Source: Urophycis tenuis (taxonomy: Eukaryota > Chordata > Actinopteri > Gadiformes > Phycidae). From it: 64,000 bases of DNA. Under the pieces are notes generated by a model. It was not told the origin of the DNA and did not search any database. It worked only from the letters and a program-made list of their open reading frames with translations. Location: NCBI GenBank assembly GCA_036785325.1, contig JAXIVH010000007.1:15037849-15101848 (forward strand). The letters run 5' to 3'. This document shows, piece after piece, positions 53,922-64,000 of the stretch. Position 1 is the stretch's first letter. Each line of letters starts with the position of its first letter. The position numbers were made by a program, and so were the translations under genes.

Positions 53922-54600
53922 AAAACCAAACCCTCCACTCTGCTCCCACCTGGCCCACTCATCAACTGTCTGCAAGAACTAAAAACCTGGATGACCTCTA
54001 ACCTCCTCAAACTCAACAGCAATTATAAAACTGAGCTCTTGGTTGTGGCGCCCAAGCCACTGCTCAGGAAGGTTGGGGATGGCTGCTACATCACCCCATC
54101 ACCCGTTGTCCGCAACCTGGGTGTCACCCTCGACCCCACCTTATCATTCCAGTCCCACATTAATAACATCACTAAATCTTCATTCTTCCACCTGAAAAAC
54201 ATCTCAAGACTCCGACCCTCACTCTCAGCCTCAGTAACCGAAACCCTCATTCACTGCTTCATCTCCACCCGCCTGGACTATTGCAATGCCATCCTCACAG
54301 GTCTCCCCTCAAAAACCCTGGACAGACTGCAATACGTACAGAACTCAGCTGCCAGGGTCTTAACTGGCATTAAGCCCTGGCAGCACATCACCCCCACCCT
54401 CATGCAGCTCCACTGGTTACCAGTCAAATTCCACATCAAATTCAAAATCCTCTTACTCACCTACAAGTCCCTCCACGCCCTTGCCCCCCGTTACCTCTCC
54501 GACCTCCTCCACCCCCCTGCGGTCCCTCAGGTCCTCTGTCAAGGACCAGCTGGCAATACCCCGCGCCCGACTTAAGACCTTTGGGGACAGGGCCTTTTGT
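53922..54600 (+). pseudogene. L2-type reverse transcriptase C-terminal fragment
   Basis: Frame with LKTWMTSNLLKLNSNYKTE, VRNLGVTLDPTLSFQSHI, FFHLKNISRLRPSLSASV, SRLDYCN-type segment (TRLDYCNAILTGLPSKTLD) and HITPTLMQLHWLPVKFHIKF. A stop at 54573-54575 falls just before the expected end. The catalytic palm is missing because of 5' truncation. Confidence 0.85.
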
Positions 54601-54610
54601 GTGTCCCAAC

Positions 54611-55647
54611 CAGTGTTTCCCACACATTGACGAGACTATGGCGCACCGCCATAGTCTAATTTCGGCCGCCATAGTTTCAAGTTCCGCCCGGACCAGAGCT
54701 AGTGAGCAGAGCTGAGCGGTGCGAATATTCCGCTCCTCTCTCAGACGGCTGTTCTCTCGGCCGCTCCTCGCTCTAAATCGCGTCCGGCCGCTCCGCTCAT
54801 TTTCGCTCCCCGCTCCACTTCAAAGTCATGTCGCTCCACTGAAATCGCTCCACGCTCGCTCTAATTTAAATGAGGGAGAAATAATCTACTACGAATTGCC
54901 ACCTTAAACAGAAAACGTACATCCTAAAGAACTAAGAGCAACGGCGATATATTTCAGTCATAGAACATTTATTTTAAAAGATAGACAAGTGCAACAAGAA
55001 GACACACGTTTGGATTTGGGCATGCCTCAGACTCGTGGTGTGAGCGGTATCGGAACGACACTGGAGCGGAACAGAGCGGCCGCTCTGGCGTCTAAATAAA
55101 AAACCGCTTCACGCTCCAGCAACATTCCATCCGCTCCTCGCTCGCTCGCGCTCCGCTCACTAGCTCTGGCCCGGACTCATTTCACCTAGTTAAATAGACT
55201 TCACTAGCAGCTCAATGCCAACACAGGTGGGCTGCAGCGTTTAATATCCTCGCGGCTGGATTGGCTCCCCAACGTTCTGTTTCCCCCCGTCGCCATGGCA
55301 AGGCGTCCTCGCGACCCCCCGCCCCCCCAGCTGCGCGCTTGACAGTTCACTAGTAGTATAAAGGCTCAGCACTGTGTTTTAGTCATTATTGTATAAATGC
55401 TTTCTGAAAACTCCTCAACCCCATTTAGTATGACACATTGTGTCATCAACATTCATATCAGTACCAGCAGTTTGTAAGTAATTTGTCAGTAATTGATATG
55501 TCATAAATTGGCTCTCAAAATTCACCAGATTGATGAATTTAAATGAAATCTACTGAATTTTTTCTCCCGGGGGGGCATGCCCCCGGACCCCCCTAGAGGA
55601 TTGCGAGCCCCCCACCATAGTCTACAAAAGTCCTGTGGGAAACACTG
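54611..55647. mobile_element. hAT MITE in the L2
   Basis: CAGTGTTTCCCACACATTG at the left and CCTGTGGGAAACACTG at the right are inverted. The 8-bp duplication GTCCCAAC is perfect (54603-54610, 55648-55655). It contains another MITE and a G/C-rich right part (55,560-55,610). Non-coding. Confidence 0.93.
54694..55168. mobile_element. Second hAT MITE nested in the first
   Basis: Ends CAGAGCTAGTGAGC and GCTCACTAGCTCTG are perfect inverted repeats, flanked by a perfect 8-bp duplication GCCCGGAC (54686-54693, 55169-55176). The interior is filled with GAGCGG/CCGCTC motifs at both ends. 475 bp, non-coding. Confidence 0.93.
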
Positions 55648-56240
55648 GTCCCAACCATGTGGATCCAACTCCCCCCACACATCCGCTGTGCCCCTTCAGT
55701 TGATACATTTAAAAAGCACCTCAAGGCACACCTTTTCTCTGAGGCCTATGGCCTTTAACCCCCTCACAACCCCACCTGGCGCCCTGCGCACTTGCACCCT
55801 CACTCACTCTCACACACGCACTCACACACACACATACACTCTTTGTAAAGCGACCTTGAGTGTCATGAAAGGCGCTATATTTTATTATTATTATTATTAC
55901 ATTGTTTTTGAAATTGTACACACTGGCTTTCTTTCTTCTTACAATGATCTAGCCTTTTCTTAACTTCATTATACCATCTATATTCTTTGATTGAATAATT
56001 GGCTCAGTACACTTTTAGTCCTAATGGAGGATAATAATGATAACTGAACATAATTAAGGCTATCACTGGAAAATAAGTCAGCTTTTACAAAGTTACTGGC
56101 ATTATAATGAAGTATTTCACTGTGCAACAGCATTTCTGTAATTTAAATAAATTCTATATACCATAAAAATATATTTTACACTTACAATAAAAGAAAAACA
56201 ATGATTTCCAATGCATCGCATGAATATTTTTCACATTTTA

Positions 56241-56380
56241 TAACGTTCCTGTCGGGATTCGAACCCGTGCCGACCGCTCAGAATAAAGCTTCAATCTGAT
56301 TGGCCGGTTTTCCGTTACACCTATACGCGGCTGGCCCCCGCGTGACAGGCGAGAATTCTACCACTTAACCACCAATGCTT
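56241..56380 (-). repeat. tRNA-Gly-headed interrupted element, second copy
   Basis: Minus strand: 5' half of tRNA-Gly(GCC) (GTGGTAGAATTCTCGCCTGT), GGGGGCCAGCCGCGTATA, a CCAATCAGATT segment and a B-box-like GGGTTCGAATCCCG. It has the same order as 10577-10737, where the middle also holds GCCAGCCGCGTATA and CCAATCAGAAT. Confidence 0.6.
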
Positions 56381-56850
56381 ACTTAGAGAAGAACTATGAA
56401 AGAGTAACATTCCAAGTTAAGAGTCGCTGTGATGGTTCACTTTATGGGTCGATTGGTGGGTGCTTCTACCCCCCCGCTGCTTGTGGGCTGAAAAAGTGAA
56501 AATAGGCGAGTTTCAGATGAGGCATGCGGCTTCGTTTGCCATGCGTCAGAATGCATTCTGGGATGAAAACGTCAGAAATACCTGTGATAAACTTCCGATG
56601 TGACGAGTCACCTGGCTTTCAAAACTCGCGTGGTTTCAGGAAAACAACTTCCGCCTGCTTTTCTGGGCATGTTTTCTCGAGCAAGTGCGGACATAAGACA
56701 CTCCCCTCAACTTTGCCCTGGTTGGTTGGAATACAGAGATTAAATTAGGCGAGTTTCAGATCGTTTGCATTTGCGCATTTGTTGCAACGAGAATTGAGAA
56801 GATCCGGCGGAACTCGTCCTAATCCCGTCAAGTTCCCATCCCGTCAAGGC

Positions 56851-57363
56851 CAAGCGGCAACATTCCATGCTGAAAAATGAAGCCCATGCGGAAGTGCAAA
56901 AACTTGCAGTTCCTCGACTGGCCGCTTGAGGCTGGCTGCAGAACGAAGTCAACTCCCATAGACACCCATGTTAAAATGTCCAACTTTACAGCCAAAATAA
57001 ACATGTTTACAGCCTGGTTCAAAAAACGGTTTTGGTGTCTTTCAGTAGTGTTCGAGTCCATGACAACTGTGAGGGGGGTGAATTTTTTTAGAATCCATTA
57101 TTTTAATGCACAGAGAAGGATTTATTTTATGAATAATTAAGGGCGTGGTCAACTTGATTGGCAGCTGTCATATGTCATCACGGCATGACCTTCACGGATT
57201 CGAGGCTTTGATTGGTCTGGCCGGAGGTAGGCGGGCTTAGAACACAGACTGAAATGTCCAAGATGGCGGCGCCTAGCAGCTCAATTTTAGGCTTCATCTC
57301 CGCTGTTAAGAAGTCTATGGGTGACGTCACGGAGGGTTTGTCCATATATATATACAGTCTATG
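56851..57363. mobile_element. 513-bp insertion with 8-bp duplication
   Basis: Flanked by GTCAAGGC on both sides (56843-56850, 57364-57371). Contains GACACCCATGTTAAAATGTC and ACATGTTTACAGCCTGGTTC, a block seen in a very common fish repeat, and ends CAGTCTATGG. No inverted termini were recognised, so the class is uncertain (the 8-bp duplication suggests hAT). Confidence 0.6.
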
Positions 57364-57822
57364 GTCAAGGCGGACACAGGTGAACTTCTCGTCAACAACT
57401 TCCGTTCTTTGTAGCAGACGAGTTTGAGGCATTGGATCTCCCCTTATTTATGCAGGCTGAGGAGCAAATGTGATGAATTTTCTGCATGCACAATGGCTTA
57501 GCTATGTAGAGAAATGTGTAAACAAAATAAAAAATGCATGATGAGTGATGAAGTGAAAGTTCACAAAATCTTTTTAATCTCTTTTTAATATTCATAGTTT
57601 GGGAGAGGGCACCAGGCACGCCTCTCGAAAGGAGTTATGTCACTTCTGACGTGGGGACTTTAATGTCGGTATTCCAACCAACCAGGGCAAAGTTAAGAGG
57701 ATGTTGAGGGGAATGTCTTATGTCCGCACTTGCTCGAGAGAACATGCCCAGAAAAGCAGGCGGAAGTTGTTTTCCTGACACCACACGAGTTTTTAAAGCC
57801 AGGTGAATCGTCGCATCGGAAG

Positions 57823-58691
57823 TAGAGCTGCGTCGATTAGTCGACGTAGTCGACGTCATAAATTCGTCGACATGAATAATTTGCGTCGATGCGTCGTTTT
57901 TTTTTTTTTTTGGTTGAAGTCCCGTTCCAAACAACCTACTAGATGAACTCTCACTCCAGTCCAGCGGTGGCAGTAAATATGCACCAGAGTCGCCAATCGG
58001 TGTAGACGCCTAAGTTTAAAACGGAAGAAGAAGAATTCATAACGATGGCAGCGGCAAGCAGTAGTGGGAGCGCTGAAGAGCACATAGCTAAAAAAACACG
58101 CACACGGTCTTCTAAAGTCTGGGAATTTTTCACCCTTAACGCTGCTAACAATGTGGTTGTTTGCAGACTATGCAAATTTAATTTGCCGTACCACAGCAGT
58201 ACATCAGCGATGCACGAACATCTGAAGAGAAAACACCCTGGAGCTCTATGTCAGGATGGCAGCAAAACACCGTAAGTTCTGTTGATTTCATTTATGTTAA
58301 TTTATCAAGCAGTAGCAGTAGTTGCAGTAGGCTAAATGTTGCACACTTAGGTTTAAATCCTTCCTTTACTCGTCAATTATTCTGCAAATACAGAACAGCA
58401 TACATCAGCACACATTAGCATAACGTGGTTATACACCAACACTTGCACATTAGCCTAACGTGGCTGCCTTCAGCTTACGATGTAGGTCTATTGAATTGAC
58501 GTCTGTAAACATTCACGTTTGCTCATGTGAAACATAAAATGTCCGCTTACACTAGACGCTAGAAACATTAACGCTTAACTGAAAAAATAATCGGTAGATT
58601 AATCGTAAAATTAGTCGTTAGATTAGTCGACTAATCGAAAAAATAATCTCTAGATTAATCGTTTGAAAAATAATCGTTTGGGACAGCTCTA
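57823..58691 (+). mobile_element. hAT element with BED-finger exon
   Basis: Ends TAGAGCTGCGTCGATTAGTC and GGGACAGCTCTA, with a perfect 8-bp duplication ATCGGAAG (57815-57822, 58692-58699). Sub-terminal GTCGAC/TTAGTCG and AATCG repeats. It retains the first coding exon of its transposase but nothing downstream. Confidence 0.93.
58045..58271 (+). pseudogene. BED zinc-finger first exon of a hAT transposase
   Basis: The ATG at 58045 begins MAAASSSGSAEEHIAKKTRT. A BED finger follows: VWEFFTLNAANNVVVCRLC and MHEHLKRKHPG (C-X2-C...H-X4-H). A consensus splice donor ACC|GTAAGT at 58272 ends the exon. No catalytic exon follows before the element end, so it is a first-exon relic that could still donate a BED finger to a chimeric transcript. 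Confidence 0.85.
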
Positions 58692-59172
58692 ATCGGAAGT
58701 TTATCACAGGTATTTCTGACGTTTTCATCCCAGAATGCATTCTGAAGCATGGCAAACGAAGCCGCATGCCTCATCTGAAACTCGCCTATTAAAACTAAAT
58801 CCCCCACGTCAGAAGTGACATAACTCCTTTCAGAGAGGCGTGCCTGGTGCCCTCTCCCACACTATGCATATTAAAAAGAGACGATTGTGAACTTTCACTT
58901 CATCACTCATCATGCATTTTTTATTTTATTTATACATTTCTCCACATAGCCAAGCCATTGTGCATGCAGAAAATGCATCACCTTTGCTCCTCAGCCTGCA
59001 TCAATAAGGGGAGATCCAATGCCTCAAACTCGTCTGCTACGAAGAACGCAAGCGCCACTTCGTATGCCATCCTTATTGACGAGAAGTTCACCTGTGTCCG
59101 CCTTGACCAGACGGGAACTTGATTATGACGAGTTCCGCCGGATCTTCTCAATTCTCGTTGCAACAAATGCAC

Positions 59173-59334
59173 AAATGCAAACGATCTGAAACTCCCCTAT
59201 TGTCTCGCTGTAGGACATGGACATCCAACGTCCAAGTGCTGTCACGTGATTCCACTTGCCACTCCCCCACTGACGTCACAGGCTAATCACTCGGGACTCG
59301 ACTACTTCGCCAAGATGACAACCGAAGAGGACCG
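59173..59334 (+). promoter_or_regulatory. Promoter-like block, first copy
   Basis: Contains TCACGTGA (59242-59249, USF/TFE-type E-box) and TGACGTCA (59271-59278, full CRE), then CCAAGATGACAACCGAAGAG with an ATG at 59315 followed by several codons and the splice donor GATG|GTAAGTC at about 59,348. The left edge is the end of the AGGCGAGTTTCAGAT element. Activity is not shown. Confidence 0.4.
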
Positions 59335-59538
59335 AAGAGTAACGATGGTAAGTCATTAAAATTAATGAATGAAACAACCTAAGACCGAAGAGTAACGATG
59401 GTAAGTCATTAAAATTAATGAATGAAACAACCTAAGACCGAAGAGTAACGATGGTAAGTCATTAAAATTAATGAATGAAACAACCTAAGACCGAAGAGTA
59501 ACGATGGTAAGTCATTAAAATTAATGAATGAAACAACC
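59331..59538 (+). repeat. 53-bp tandem repeat, four units
   Basis: ACCGAAGAGT occurs at 59331, 59384, 59437 and 59490, an exact 53-bp period; units look identical. Each unit holds AACGATGGTAAGTCATT, an ATG overlapping a consensus splice donor. Confidence 0.95.
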
Positions 59539-59700
59539 AATGCAAACGATCTGAAACTCCCCTATTGTCTCGCTGTAGGACATGGACATCCAACGTCCAA
59601 GTGCTGTCACGTGATTCCACTTGCCACTCCCCCACTGACGTCACAGGCTAATCACTCGGGACTCGACTACTTCGCCAAGATGACAACCGAAGAGGACCAA
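59539..59700 (+). repeat. Second copy of the promoter-like block
   Basis: Near-exact repeat of 59173-59334 at a distance of 366 bp, with TCACGTGA (59607-59614), TGACGTCA (59636-59643) and ATG at 59680. After it the reading frame is MTTEEDQVSLVNI and stop, whereas the first copy leads to the tandem repeat. 59,701-59,930 shows no further feature. Confidence 0.9.
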
Positions 59701-59930
59701 GTCTCGCTTGTAAATATTTGAAGTCGTGGGTTGCTTTTTTTTGGGGCTTGTTCGGAATTGTCTTGATTTACGCTACATCTGAATGAAACGCTATTAAAAC
59801 AGCTAAGAAATGGGAATTTAATCATGGGAACAGTGGATTTTTTTATTTTATTTTTTTAGTCGCTTGTTTTTGGCTTGTTTTCAGCGTCCTATGTTTGATT
59901 ATCTTCTGTCTCTATCTGGACAATACACAT

Positions 59931-60388
59931 TGTAGTGGCTTGTTCTTCACCAATTAAAACCTAAGCCACTAAGGAGCTGCTGGCTGCTTGCTTGACTGTT
60001 TTGACGCGTCCGTCTTACGGGTCCAATCATCACTCGCTCGTCCAATACACTTTTAAGCAGTTTATTGTAATCGTACTTTTTTATAACAAAGGCAACCCCA
60101 TAGCACTGCCCACACACTTACAGCCTATCTGTTCGTCTGCGCAATCACTACAATAATTCTCCTCTGCTACAACAAATAAAACAAACAGACGACGTGACGT
60201 GACGTGACGCGACGGTCAAAAAAACTGTTTCCCTTCTCCAGCCGGCAACACACCTGTCAGTGATTGCATGGCTGTATTTAAAGGTTTCGGACCGCCCACA
60301 GTGCCAGAGTCCCACCCAGTGTGGCCTTTAGGCAATAAACAAACTAAATATAACAAAACACATTTAACCTAAAAAAATGGCTCTAACA
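59931..60388 (-). repeat. BEL/Pao 3' LTR
   Basis: On the minus strand it begins TGTTAGAGCCATTTTTTTAG and ends AGCCACTACA. It is preceded by AATTAGGGGCCGGTG as a likely polypurine tract. Short GACGTGACGTGACGTGACG repeats lie near 60,190. The right border could be two bases further (60390). Confidence 0.7.
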
Positions 60389-60607
60389 CACCGGCCCCTA
60401 ATTGTAGATGGCGGCTGACATTACAGAGCCATTATCCAAATAAAACATATAAATTGTACCAAACAATAATATTTGTACTACCGTTTACCCACTTTTTATT
60501 TATTTATTTATTTATTTTTAATTAAATTATAAATTTATTTATTTAACCAACAATACCCGACTTTGAACCAATGACCTGGGTTCACTCAGAGGCTACCGTA
60601 AAGTCAA

Positions 60608-63600
60608 CGCTAACAACTTGCAGCTTCCTGTAATAGAGACAGCTTTGTGACAGGTCTTTCCAAGATGTTTGTCTTCGTCTGGAGACGCACAGAGCGTACC
60701 AGACCTTTCTTGTCGGGGAAAGTTTCCAAAACTCTGCCAAGAAGCCATGATCCACGAGGAGCAGCAGAATCCATTACAACAACAATGTCTCCAGTAACAA
60801 AGTTTCTCCTGGTTTGAGTCCATTTTTGCCGTTCTTGGAGCAAAGGGAGGTACTCCTGTACCCATCTTTTCCAAAACAAATCCGCAAGGTACTGGACTTG
60901 TCGCCATCTCCTCTTCACGTACACATCGTCTTTATTAAACAGTCCAGGTGGTAAGACTGGTTTCCCTTTCATCAGGAGAATGTGATTCGGAGTGAGTGGT
61001 TCAAGATCAGTGGGATCATCTGAGAGCTTAGTGAGGGGGCGTCCATTCAAAATAGCCTCAACCTCGCACAAGACGGTGTGGAGTCCATCATCATCCAGCG
61101 TTTGAAGATGTAACACAGAGGTGAGAACCTTCCTTACCATACGAATGACACGTTCCCAAACACCACCATGGTGTGATGCTGCAGGTGGGTTAAAGCTCCA
61201 CCGAATCCCATCTTGCAATAACACTCTGTATCTGGCTGTGGTTTAAGGATGCAAGCGCTTCCCTCAGCTCTTTCTTGGCTCCAACGAAATTCGTACCATT
61301 ATCTGAGCGCATAGATGACACTTGTCCTCGTCGGCTGATGAACCTTCGCAACGCGTTAATACATGCGTCAGTATCCAAGGATGGAGCGACTTCCAAATGA
61401 ACAGCTCTGCTTGCAAAACAGGTAAAAATGACACCATAACGCTTGCACAGACCTCGACCTCTCTTCACCTCTAAAGGCCCAAAATAATCTACTCCTACAT
61501 TTGTAAAAGGAGGGAGATCAGGAAGGAGCCGCTCTTTTGGTAAGTCCGCCATCTTTTGCTCACCCAACTTTCCTTTGTATCGTCTGCAGAAGCTGCACTG
61601 TGGCCAACTTGTTGGTGCATGTGTCTTAATATGAGTGTGGAGATGTGTTGATCTTTTGACAAGATGAGTGGATGCTTTGTCTCCTCTGGTAAAGCTGCCT
61701 TATCCAAGCGGCCTCCAACCCTCACAAGTCCATCCTCGAGACGTGGGTCCAGTTTGTAAATAGAACTGCCTCTAGGCACAGATTTTCCATCTGATAGGGC
61801 AGCAATTTCTTCCTTGAACCTTTTCTGCTGACTGTAGCGAATGATGGAAACTTCAGCATCCAAGAGATCCTCAGTAGACAAGGTTCGACTCATTGCCCTT
61901 TTAGCCCTCTCCATCTCCAGCGACACATATGACCCTTCTGCATCCTTTCTGTTGAACTCAAGAGCATGCAATTCCTTTCTCTTTTGTCTCAACAGCAGAA
62001 GGAGCCTCTTCCATTTGAGAAACCATGCGACTGCCACCTTAAGTTTCCTCCAATCTGAAAAATATGACAGAAGCTGGTCTGTAGCATTAGAAGAGTCCTG
62101 AGTGACAATTGTGTTTACTGTGACATCCCTTTTGACCTCTACATCATCCACTGAAATTGTTGTTTCTGTGATGTCTGCAGGCCAGTCCTTTTCTGGATCG
62201 AAGAGAAATCTTGGGCTTTCAATCCAGCTACTACCATTCAGCAGGTCTCCAACCTTCATACCTCTAGAGGCGTAATCAGCAGGGTTTTCCTTGGTATTGA
62301 TGTACCTCCACTGAGAGACATAAGTTGCATCTCTGATGGTTGACACCCGATTTGCCACGAATGTGTGGAAACGTCTGTCCTCATTTTTTATATACTTGAG
62401 TACTGAAGTGCTATCCGTCCAGAAAGTTGACAGATCCAATGGCAGCTCCAATTCTGCTTTCAACATTTGATCAACTCGAACAGCTAGGACAGCAGCTGTA
62501 AGCTCCAGACGGGGAATAGTTATCCGTTTCAGGGGGGTGACTCTCGCCTTTCCCAGCAAGGAGACATGAACCTTACTCTTGCTGTTTTCAATTCTGAGGT
62601 AGGTGACAGCGCCAAATCCATCTTCACTAGCGTCTGAAAAATTATGCAGCTGCGCTTTAATAGGTTGTCCAAAGTGCTTGGGCTTGATGCATCTCTCAAC
62701 TTTGAACGAAGACAGCCCTTTCAGATCCTCCAGCCATCCTGTCCACTGATGACTAATGTCTGCAGGTATGTTGTCATCCCACCCACAACGTCTCCGACAA
62801 AGTTCTTGCAACATAACCTTTGCTGGCAGTGTCACTGGTGCAAGGAACCCCAAGGGATCGTAAACTGAACAGATTATGGACAACAATCCTCTTCTGCTCT
62901 GTGGCTGCTCTTTCACCATCGTTTTGAAGTTGAATGTATCGGACTCCACGCACCACTGCAGTCCGAGGGCTCTCTCAACTGGAAGCTCATCCCTGTCCAG
63001 ATCCAGCTCCTTTCAGTCTTTAGCTCTGTGCTCCTCTTCAACGCTTTGCAGCACTGTCCGGCTGTTACTGATCCACTTTGTCAAAGTGAAACCTCCCTTT
63101 AGACAGAGGTCACTGAGAGCTTTAACCATCACAACCGCCTCTTCTTCTGAGGGCAGGCTCTTTAAACAGTCATCAACATAAAAATTTAGTTTGACTGTTT
63201 TCACCACTTCTGATGAAAAGTATGCTTGATTGTCCTCTGCTGTCTTCCTAAGTGCGTAACTGGCGCAACTTGGAGATGAGACGGCACCAAACAAATTAAC
63301 TGACATCCGATATTCCACAATCTCCTTGCTCACGTTATCGTCAGACCACCACAAGAAACGAAGGAAGTCTTTGTCCTCTTCAGCCACTTTAACCTGGTAG
63401 AACATAGCCTGAATGTCTCCCATGAATGCTACTGGCTCCTGCCTAAATCTGATGAGGACTCCTAGCAGCGAACTGGTCAGGTTCGGGCCTTGAAGAAGCT
63501 GTCTGTTGAGCGAGTCTCCTTTAAACTCCGCTGAACAATCAAACACAACACGCAGAGTGCCTTTTCTGGGGTGACGCACACCATGATGGGGAATATACCA

Positions 63601-63999
63601 AACCTTTCCGTTTTCTCCATCCAATTGATGTTGAGGAACGCTCTCTGCATAGCCTTTCTGTATAACATCAGTGAGGAAGTTGGTATACTCCTTGTAAAAC
63701 AGTTCATCCTTTCTGAACTTCCTCTTTAATCCCAGCAACCTTTGCTTGACCATTGGAAGATTATTTGGAGGGGTGAGTTGTTCCTTTCGGAATGGCATTT
63801 TCATGGTATAATGGCCGTCCTGAAGCTGTACTGACTCATCCATAATCTTTAAGAATCTGATGTCTTCTCTTGACATCCCTTTTTCCTCTGTACTTCTTTC
63901 ATTGAAGTCATGACTGTACTGGTTGTTCAACATCTCCTCCAGCTTACACGCAGAAATTCTATTGACGGCAGCCACTGAGAACCTTGTTTTAGGTTTACT
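60608..63999 (-). pseudogene. pol: BEL/Pao pol (reverse transcriptase, RNase H, integrase), 5' end outside window
   Basis: Minus strand, open from the window edge. Reverse transcriptase: LRVVFDCSAEFKGDSLN, VAFMGDIQAMFYQVKV, NLFGAVSSPSCASYAL, LNFYVDDCLKS (YVDD box). An in-frame TGA at 63013-63015 follows, then RNase H-like HNFSDASEDGFGAVTYL and STFWTDSTSVLKYI. The integrase zinc region is shortened between QQVGHS and CRRYKGKLGEQKM with loss of frame (near 61,570-61,610). The core has VGVDYFGPLEV, RSDNGTNFVGAK and ASHHGGVWER; a 1-nt shift lies near 61,205. The BEL-type C-terminal segment (RRWRQVQYLADLFWKRW) ends at a stop near 60,610. Confidence 0.93.
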
Positions 64000-64000
64000 G

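Larger units (their letters stand above)
53922..55905 (+). mobile_element. L2-type LINE, 5'-truncated, plus strand, interrupted by nested MITEs
   Basis: Coding part 53,922-54,610 and 3' part 55,648-55,905, ending in GTAAAGCGACCTTGAGTGTC and a TTATT repeat, a typical fish L2 tail. A (CA)-rich patch lies at 55,820-55,840. The hAT MITE at 54611-55647 splits it. Confidence 0.85.
56747..58787 (-). repeat. AGGCGAGTTTCAGAT element, minus-oriented copy inserted in the outer copy
   Basis: The left end (plus strand) AGGCGAGTTTCAGATCGTTT and right end CATCTGAAACTCGCCT are the family ends in reverse order. Sequence between 57372-57822 and 58692-58787 is the reverse complement of 56504-56746 joined to 58795-59120. 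It carries two later insertions (56851-57363 and 57823-58691). Confidence 0.7.
56504..59198 (+). repeat. AGGCGAGTTTCAGAT element, plus-oriented outer copy
   Basis: The left part 56504-56746 starts AGGCGAGTTTCAGATGAGGC; the right part 58788-59198 ends GATCTGAAACTCCCCT. The two parts are continuous in family sequence and are separated by a second copy of the same family in opposite orientation. The superfamily is not assigned, because the duplication length is unclear. No coding frame was recognised. Confidence 0.65.
59931..64000 (-). mobile_element. BEL/Pao retrotransposon, minus strand, running off the window
   Basis: The 3' LTR lies at 59931-60388, followed (to the right) by a polypurine tract and the pol gene on the minus strand. 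The protease, gag and 5' LTR would lie beyond base 64,000. Lesions: one in-frame TGA, one deletion with frameshift in the integrase N-terminus and one 1-nt shift, so the copy is inactive. Confidence 0.92.

Noticed and set aside
59331..59538. CRISPR-like repeat array
   Set aside because: Head-to-tail identical 53-bp units without unique spacers, in a eukaryotic context.

Overview
The window looks like an accessory, transposon-rich stretch of a ray-finned fish (teleost) genome. The evidence is long (CA)n microsatellites, three L2-type LINE 3' ends with (AAT)n-like tails, hAT, PIF/Harbinger and Kolobok DNA transposons with clear target-site duplications (TSDs), a Ty3/Gypsy element with a PNMA-like gag, and a BEL/Pao element. 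Coding regions are split by GT-AG introns and no operon-like gene packing is seen. I cannot name the species.

Three gene-sized loci stand out. Two are divergent paralogues of one uncharacterised multi-exon family: copy A (3,885-10,022, +) and copy B (24,305-46,741 and beyond, +). Each encodes, in order, an ExoX-C/DUF3820-like motif, a proline/alanine-rich linker, a Cys-rich DUF6729-type region, a region that I infer to be DDE-transposase-like, and a C-terminal part with two Cys clusters. Both carry disabling lesions, at different places. The third (16,013-20,849, +) encodes about 1,450 aa with N-terminal Cys/His clusters, a PIN/FEN-like acidic motif set and a C-terminal tesmin-like CXC motif. 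It is flanked by a 373-bp tandem array on the left and an inverted, diverged copy of the same unit on the right, so it may be the cargo of an undescribed DNA transposon.

Layout. 1-3.8 kb: two inverted Harbinger-like elements, a SINE/L2 repeat, microsatellite. 3.9-10.0 kb: copy A. 10.6-14.6 kb: tRNA-Gly-like element, 850-bp polypurine minisatellite, MITEs, L2 LINE (-). 14.7-21.7 kb: the PIN/CXC locus with its flanking repeats. 22.0-23.3 kb: deleted hAT. 24.3-28.9 kb: copy B, main exons. 28.9-45.8 kb: one copy-B intron swollen to 16.95 kb by nested insertions: an outer hAT-like element containing a near-complete Harbinger (itself holding a LINE fragment) and a second hAT-like element that holds a young Ty3/Gypsy (33,822-42,130) and an L2. 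45.8-46.9 kb: last exon of copy B. 46.9-48.9 kb: hAT with a MITE inside. 49.4-53.5 kb: Kolobok-like element with a THAP gene (+) and a P2X7-ballast-like gene (-). 53.9-55.9 kb: L2 (+) with two nested hAT MITEs. 56.5-59.2 kb: a repeat family inserted into itself in opposite orientation, with further insertions. 59.2-59.7 kb: duplicated promoter-like block around a 53-bp tandem repeat. 59.9 kb to the end: BEL/Pao element (-), running off the window.

Most coding potential is transposon-derived. The value of the window lies in the two poorly described gene families and in the insertion chronology, which exact TSDs allow one to read. All family assignments are from motif recognition; no database search was run.
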